The notes under the pieces are model-generated. The model was given only the letters and a program-made list of their open reading frames with translations, searched no databases and was not told the origin of the DNA. 64,000 nucleotides of DNA from Podaxis mareebaensis (lineage: Eukaryota > Basidiomycota > Agaricomycetes > Agaricales > Agaricaceae). Every line of letters begins with the position of its first letter. Positions within the stretch are counted from its first letter, which is position 1. Below are positions 59,018 to 64,000 of this stretch, piece after piece. Both the position numbers and the translations under genes were made by a program. The DNA lies in contig JAEUWP010000145.1 of NCBI GenBank assembly GCA_018524725.1, forward strand, positions 62,001 through 126,000. The letters are read 5' to 3'.

Positions 59018-61290
59018 TCAATAGTCTTCGTCCATGCCGTCGTCGTCTTGATCATCAAATAGCTTCACTCCTGTTTCTGCCTCGGCCCTCCGGTAAAGTT
59101 CCTCTTGCTTTTCCTTGCTCTCGGTGAGGTTGGCGAGAGAGCAAAGGGCTTCGGCGAGAAGTTGAGACAGTTTCCTTCTCTCATCTTCAGCCTGTTGTTG
59201 GCGTAGCTTTTGAGCTTCTGCTCGCGAAGCAAGTTTAGCTGTGCGCCGAGCCTCCTCGCTTCTTGGGTCGTGGCGTTGTTTTCCACGTGCGCGGGCGCTC
59301 ATGGGAGTCGTAATGTCCTGTTCATCGTCCGCATCCTCATCCTCATCGACGACCATAACGTCATCTTCATTATCTTCCTCCTCCACCTCTTCTTCCTCGC
59401 CAACCCACGTGTCTTCTCCCACGTACGACTTTGCCCGCTCGAAGTACTCGATGGCTCTCGTGAGGGCATCTCTTGCCTCCGTGGCTTCTTCACTCTGCAT
59501 CAGCGACCCAATATTATCTCCACTTTCACTTTCCTGGTCCATCCTCTCTTCGATCATCTCAGCGATGGTGCTACCGATGACAAGCCATGTTCGACCTCGG
59601 GCCTTGGCAACCATCCCGTCACCTATTGCAGGGAGGGCTTCACCAGTATTCCTTGAAGAGGAAGCCGAAGTCGAGGCATATTCTTGGTGCTTATGGGAGA
59701 ACGAGACGTGAATCTGACCAAAGACAGAGTCGGCGTATGTAGCCCATTCCTTTCGTTCCTCGGCGTCGTCGAGCTTTTCTGCCAGTAGCAAGACTTCATC
59801 GGCGACTTCGTACAGGACCTTTGAGCGAGTGAATTGTGGCATGGTCGGTCCTCGGGCAGGAAGCACGTAGGGCGACAGGGCGGAGCTTTTGTTGTGCGGC
59901 ATGTGGAAAATGCCTCTGGAGAAGTGGTCCATGGCAAGCTGAAGTATCTCATGAGGCGTAGCATTATTCAACGACATTCGTCGAGTGATAGGCGGCCGGC
60001 GAGCAACAACAACGCCAAAAGGACTTTCGGGAGGCCATTCGGGTTCATCGTCCCAGATCGTACCTGTTTTCAGATAATCTTTATTTGTGGGGAAGGGAGA
60101 CGGGAAGTGCTGAGGCTCCGGGGGTGGAGGTGGCTTCCCTCGATTGCGATCAACCATCTCTGTGGCAAGGGCCACAAGGGTGCGACCCCACATGATTGCC
60201 ATGTGCCAGTCCTCGCGGGTTGGTGGTGGTGAATATTCTTCGGCTGGGGCGTCAAATCTGTAGGGCTGGGAACTGGTGTAACCCTCAACGCGGCTCGGGA
60301 TGTTTTCACCACTTTCGAAAACGTCCAAAGCAGCGATCCAGTAGGGAACCGGATTGGCAGGCTCCCCAGGTAGAGCAAGCTCAGGATTGGCAGCTATTAA
60401 ATTTCCGAAGTAGAAGAGAGCTGTGCCAAACAGTGAATGGAAGGCAGTCGGGAGTTCCACTGGGCTAGGAAGAGGTGTGCGTCTCTGGGAGGGGAGAAGT
60501 GTGTGGCTAGAGGGAGCGATGGTTGTTAGGATGCTGGATTGGTGAGGAAACTTGGCTTGGGTAGTGGGAGGAGTTGATGAAGCAAAGAGGAGAGAAGGGT
60601 CATTGAAAGCGAGGAGGCATCGGTGACATTCATGGATGACACCACGGAAGAGGGGTAGAGTTTCGGCGGCATCGTCGACTGTACAACAACATCAACACCA
60701 ATCGTATGCCATCACAAGGTCTGCAAGGTCTTGGACGCACTCTCGTAAAGTTCAGAAGCCTTATTGAAGAGTTGTTTAAGGTCAAGCCAGTCGTCATATG
60801 TGAAATTGACGTCGGAGGGGGAAGGGTCGCCAGGACCGGCGGTGGTGGAGGTATCCATGATTTTGGAGCGAGTGGTCCAATTGACGGAGGAGTCGTCTGA
60901 TGAGTCGTCGTCGGACTGTGGAATTGCGGAAAAGTAGTCCCGAGGGTGGTGTTGTTGGTGCTGGTGTTTGGTCACGGGTGGTCGGACATGCGGTGTATCG
61001 TCGAGGTCTGTACTAAGAGGTGTGTCTGAGCCTGAACGTCGCCAAAGATATTTATTAAACAGAATTGAAGACGAACAAGAGGCCCGGTCGTCATCCGAGT
61101 CAGGGTCTGACGGAATCCGTCGGTGTGGAGGTGCTATGGGTGTCGGAGGCGGCGGGGGAGCAAGGGGAGCGGAGAGGCGAGGGCCGGAGCCACGGACCTT
61201 CCACAGGCCGCGGGGCCGTGCGCGTTTGACGCCGGATGAGATGGTGGGATTGCGCCGAGGGTTTTGTTGCGAGCTCGACGACTGGTGCAT
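59018..61290 (-). CDS. Ett1/Nro1-like protein (enhancer of translation termination family)
   Basis: The main 3' exon ends in an acidic, coiled C-terminus (DDQDDDGMDEDY). Going upstream, the frame stays open through FRGVIHECHRCLLAFNDPSL and joins the 5' exon by a 62-nt GTGCGT-TACAG intron within SELYEIDDAAETLPLF. Helical TPR-like segments include TAFHSLFGTALFYFGNLIA, EILQLAMDHFSRGIFHMP and EVADEVLLLAEKLDDAEERK, followed by an acidic block and an R/E/Q-rich coil. This fits the Ett1/Nro1 family: yeast Ett1 affects translation termination, and fission-yeast Nro1 regulates the hydroxylase Ofd1. The start is uncertain; MHQSSSSQ at 61290 is used, and an in-frame upstream Met lies at 61455. The long N-terminal Pro/Ser region may hide another intron. 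Confidence 0.65.
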
Positions 61291-61666
61291 CGTAGAAGGG
61301 ACACGACAGGAGGAGTTGGAGGAAAACGAAATGGAAACCGGGAATGGCATTGTTTCTCTGGACACCAACCGCGAAGAAAAACAGACGATAACAAGGAATG
61401 CCAGCCTGCGTCTACGAAGCCTATCGGGCTGAATGACTAACCCAGAATCGTCCAATCCACCCCTTCACTTGATATATATTCGAGCCAAACAGCAATGGGC
61501 CAGGCCAATGCTGGTCTAGAAACCCTCAATTTTCCATGACGCGTACACCCCGACCCTCCTCTGCCGCCGGACTGCACACCAATCCAGTTCAGTTCAGAGG
61601 TACATCACAGAGCCAGGTTCTAGACCAGATTCAAGATGGGCTACCATATATACTCCCTAGTTACCA

Positions 61667-63561
61667 CTATACGCGACGCCGGCGACCCCCTTTGCCCCAT
61701 TTCTCGATCAAAAACCCAGTCATATATTCGTAGATCTCTCGATACGCCCCTCGTCGGTTGATTCCATGATCACTACAAAGTAGCCAGTCAGATCGTGGAA
61801 CGACGGTCTAGGCCTCGGGCTGTTCATCCAATCAGAAATCATTTTTGATTTCTGAATTGAATTACAACAGCCCCCAGCCCATGCCCCCAAGAAAATGTCA
61901 CTTACCTGTCGGTGAACATCCTGAACCTAAACCGCCGTACATGAGCCTGTGTGAACATATCCAATAGATGGGCACTATTCGCAAAGTGGACATTGTCATC
62001 GCCACTTCCATGTGCCAGCAGGAAATCAACATTGTGAAAACCGGTCACGTTTGATATCGACGCGTTCACATAACCTCCAGGGTTGAGAGAAGGTAAATTC
62101 ATGTAGCGTTCGGTGTAGATTGAATCTATGAAGAAATGCTTGAGCCCAGGAAGCAACCGGGCTAATTCGGAATATTTACCATATAGTCGCCAACTGGTCA
62201 CAGGCTGAGAATAAGCTTTGATGAGCACATTTCAGCAGAACGACGAAAGCAGGAAAATGCGCCAATGAGCGACGCGAACGAATCAGGGTCAAGAGGGACC
62301 AGAGCATCGCCCAAGGACAATAGGGAACAACCCATGCCATGATGTGTCGCAAGGCAATGATTTGCTGACAGCAACATCAACCAATCAGACCAGCCATGTC
62401 TAACGGTCTGGGCCCCGGACACCGAGTTACAAGCCAAGACCAATCCCCGTTGCTGAGATGCCTCACAATGGTCCAATTGGAAGCCAACGGCAAACGGGTG
62501 GCGGCGTCCGAAGTGACCGCTTGCCCGTCTCCAGCCCAATTATGCGCGCTGGCGTCAATAAGTGCAAGAAGCCGATGAGTTCTGCGCCTGAGCGCCTGGG
62601 CTTCTGCGGCACCCATTCATCGGATCATTGGAGCCAGAGTCAACGCGATAGTAAGAACTTGTCCACGCAATTGCCGCGTACGGTATAATACCAGCGAGAT
62701 GCGATGGGTTGGAAGCGGCGAGGTAAAAAGTTGCAAAACTTCGTCACTTACCGCAACAGCCATGGCCAATGAATGAATTCCTGCATTGGCCTCGACTACC
62801 TTGGAGCTCATGAACCCGCCATATGACTGCCACGCGTCCATAATCAACAGCTTCTTAGTATGAGGACTGGCAAAAGCAGAGCACAACACGCACCCAGCCC
62901 CAAATGCCAATTCTTTTTGGATCTACATATTTCTTCGTGGCCCAGGCCCTAATTAAGTCCGCGTTAGCGCATCCAATGGAAATGCATAGGAGACCGTGGA
63001 TATCATAACAATTGAGGTTCTAGACCCAGGACCATTGAGCGGCGGTATGAACCGTGTTCCGCGGGTCAGAGACCGAACGGAGCCCTACGACTAAAGCTCA
63101 AGTAACTCGTGCAATGTTGGACGAGTAGTACTATCCCACGATAAGTTTGATACAAGCCCGTATCAGACCATATCACAGCCCCTAAAGACTAAGGTGAAAG
63201 GAGGTATCTTCATCTGTCGACCTCAGGGGAATTTCCGCAGGTCTAGAACAGAACCCCTGTTCTGCATGATCGACAGGACCTCCTTACCGACCGTGCGGAT
63301 TGCAAATGCTTGAGAAAAAGGAATACGACCCGAAAACAGAAAGGGAACAGAAGCAAAATAACAAACCTGGCTGCAGCGAGTTGATCAACGGTTTCCCAAT
63401 AGCCCAGATTACCTTTTACCGGGTTTCTCAGTTTACGACCCTTGGACCCAGTACCACGGCCATCAACAATGACAACAATGTAGTCGAGACCGCAGGCAAG
63501 GTAGTCGTGCCAGTCGCGAGCAAATTTGAGGTCGACTAACTGGGACTGGGGACCACCATAT
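61667..63561 (-). CDS. Dipeptidyl peptidase IV (S9B serine peptidase), catalytic 3' part only
   Basis: Exons read downstream from RYGGPQSQLVDLKF and DWHDYLACGLDYIVVIVDGR to GTGSKGRKLRNPVKGNLGYW. After an intron come YVDPKRIGIWGW and, across another intron, SYGGFMSSK with the catalytic serine. Then follow NAGIHSLAMAVA, a 547-nt intron, PVTSWRLYDSIYTERYMNLP, LLAHGSGDDNVHFANS with the catalytic aspartate, and FTDSDHGINRRGAYREIYEY with the catalytic histidine, ending GGRRRRV. All three triad residues of the S9B family (yeast Ste13/Dap2, human DPP4) are present. These enzymes remove X-Pro or X-Ala dipeptides, usually as membrane or secreted proteins. The beta-propeller N-terminal exons are not recognisable in 63,562-64,000. 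They lie beyond the edge past an unusually long intron, or are lost. Confidence 0.8.
61833..61854. repeat. Short perfect inverted repeat in the last DPP IV intron
   Basis: CAGAAATCA and TGATTTCTG arms separated by TTTT form a strong hairpin inside the last intron. Function not known; it may be chance. Confidence 0.5.
62205..62751 (-). other. 547-nt intron in the DPP IV gene, about ten times the local norm
   Basis: Bounded by a clean GTAAGT donor after SLAMAVA and a TTCTCAG acceptor before PVTSWRLY. It holds no recognisable gene on either strand. Most other introns reconstructed here are 49-75 nt (two in CDK1 are 237 and 408 nt), so inserted DNA is likely. Confidence 0.6.
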
Positions 63562-64000
63562 CTATGGAAATAAGGATCAGTCAGTTATGTGAAATTAATG
63601 GTGAACGGATTCGCGTGGATGTGGCGAAAAGGCGTCAGCCATAATTTGCTGCGCAGTAAAGTAATTTCAGCGTGAAGGACGGCGTGAGGCGCAGGGGGGC
63701 TGGCGTTTGAACGATGAACATCTAGAAGCACCGAATATCGAGCTTGTTGGCGGTGATCAATCCTTAAGCCAAGGATAGACCGTCTAGACTCGCCTAGACT
63801 GGACGTCGAGCACACGGAAATAGATAATCGAAAGGTCTGCAGACAGAGCATATGTAACACGACATGTTAACCGTTGAAACAGTCAGGCCGGCGAGCTGGT
63901 CTGATTTGCAGCATGCGTGTACAAGGCGGTGCCTTGAAGAACCAACCGTGACCCTCCCAGGCACATGCAACGGTCAGGTGCGGTATCATAGGAGCCACGC
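63562..64000. other. Right edge with no recognisable coding sequence
   Basis: Upstream of the first recognisable DPP IV exon. A branch-point-like TAACTGACTG precedes the acceptor at 63562, so an intron continues leftward in the gene, but no upstream DPP IV exon is seen before the window ends. Confidence 0.4.

Noticed and set aside
60650..60780. A stop codon separating the two parts of the Ett1-like gene
   Set aside because: A 62-nt intron with donor GTGCGT and acceptor TACAG joins ELYE to IDDAAETLPLF in frame.
60968..61432. 154-codon plus-strand open frame
   Set aside because: Gly/Arg-rich antisense of the Pro/Ser-rich N-terminus of the Ett1-like gene.
62790..62930. Apparent loss of the DPP IV G-x-S-Y-G-G motif (frame reads AWQSYGG)
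   Set aside because: The preceding bases are the end of an intron; the upstream exon ends GIWGW and splices to SYGGF, giving the normal motif.

Overview
The window looks like a nuclear contig of a mushroom-forming basidiomycete (Agaricomycetes). The evidence is many very short GT-AG introns (about 49-75 nt, often with a CTAAC/CTGAC branch point), several micro-exons, compact genes on both strands, a Kre9/KNH-type secreted family, a multi-pass membrane protein of a type common in basidiomycetes, and a BRPF/Nto1 protein carrying both a bromodomain and a PWWP domain. Exon boundaries were rebuilt by eye from splice consensus, frame continuity and comparison among paralogues.

The left and centre (about 1-7,100 and 23,600-44,300) are dominated by one expanded family. 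It comprises five large genes, here RBR1-RBR5, plus three decayed copies. Each full gene encodes two N-terminal CCCH zinc fingers, an R/E-rich coiled coil, RRM-like and KH-like segments and a RING1-IBR-RING2 (RBR) E3 ubiquitin-ligase module. Three members end in a CaaX box (CLIM, CMIM, CTIM), which predicts a farnesylated ligase. RBR1 has lost the RING2 catalytic cysteine. RBR5 is cut off before RING2 by a captured antisense fragment of the neighbouring CDK1 gene. Small secreted Kre9/KNH-like genes (copies A, B, D) lie head-to-head with RBR genes or RBR relics, so the ancestral unit looks like a divergent Kre9-like/RBR pair that was duplicated.

Housekeeping genes separate these blocks: an FAD monooxygenase (13,957-15,852), RNA polymerase II subunit Rpb7 (17,432-18,215), tRNA-Ile(AAT) (18,319-18,392), an Nto1/BRPF chromatin reader (18,529-23,112) and CDK1 (29,806-31,697).

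The right part (44,780-64,000) holds two tandem ER thioredoxin/PDI-like genes (one without its CxxC), a RanBP1-domain protein, a GPI-anchored Kre9/KNH protein, a multi-pass membrane protein, a mitochondrial carrier, an Ett1/Nro1-like protein and the 3' part of a dipeptidyl peptidase IV gene. Long stretches with no recognisable gene are 7.1-9.6, 10.2-13.9, 15.9-17.4 and 56.7-59.0 kb.
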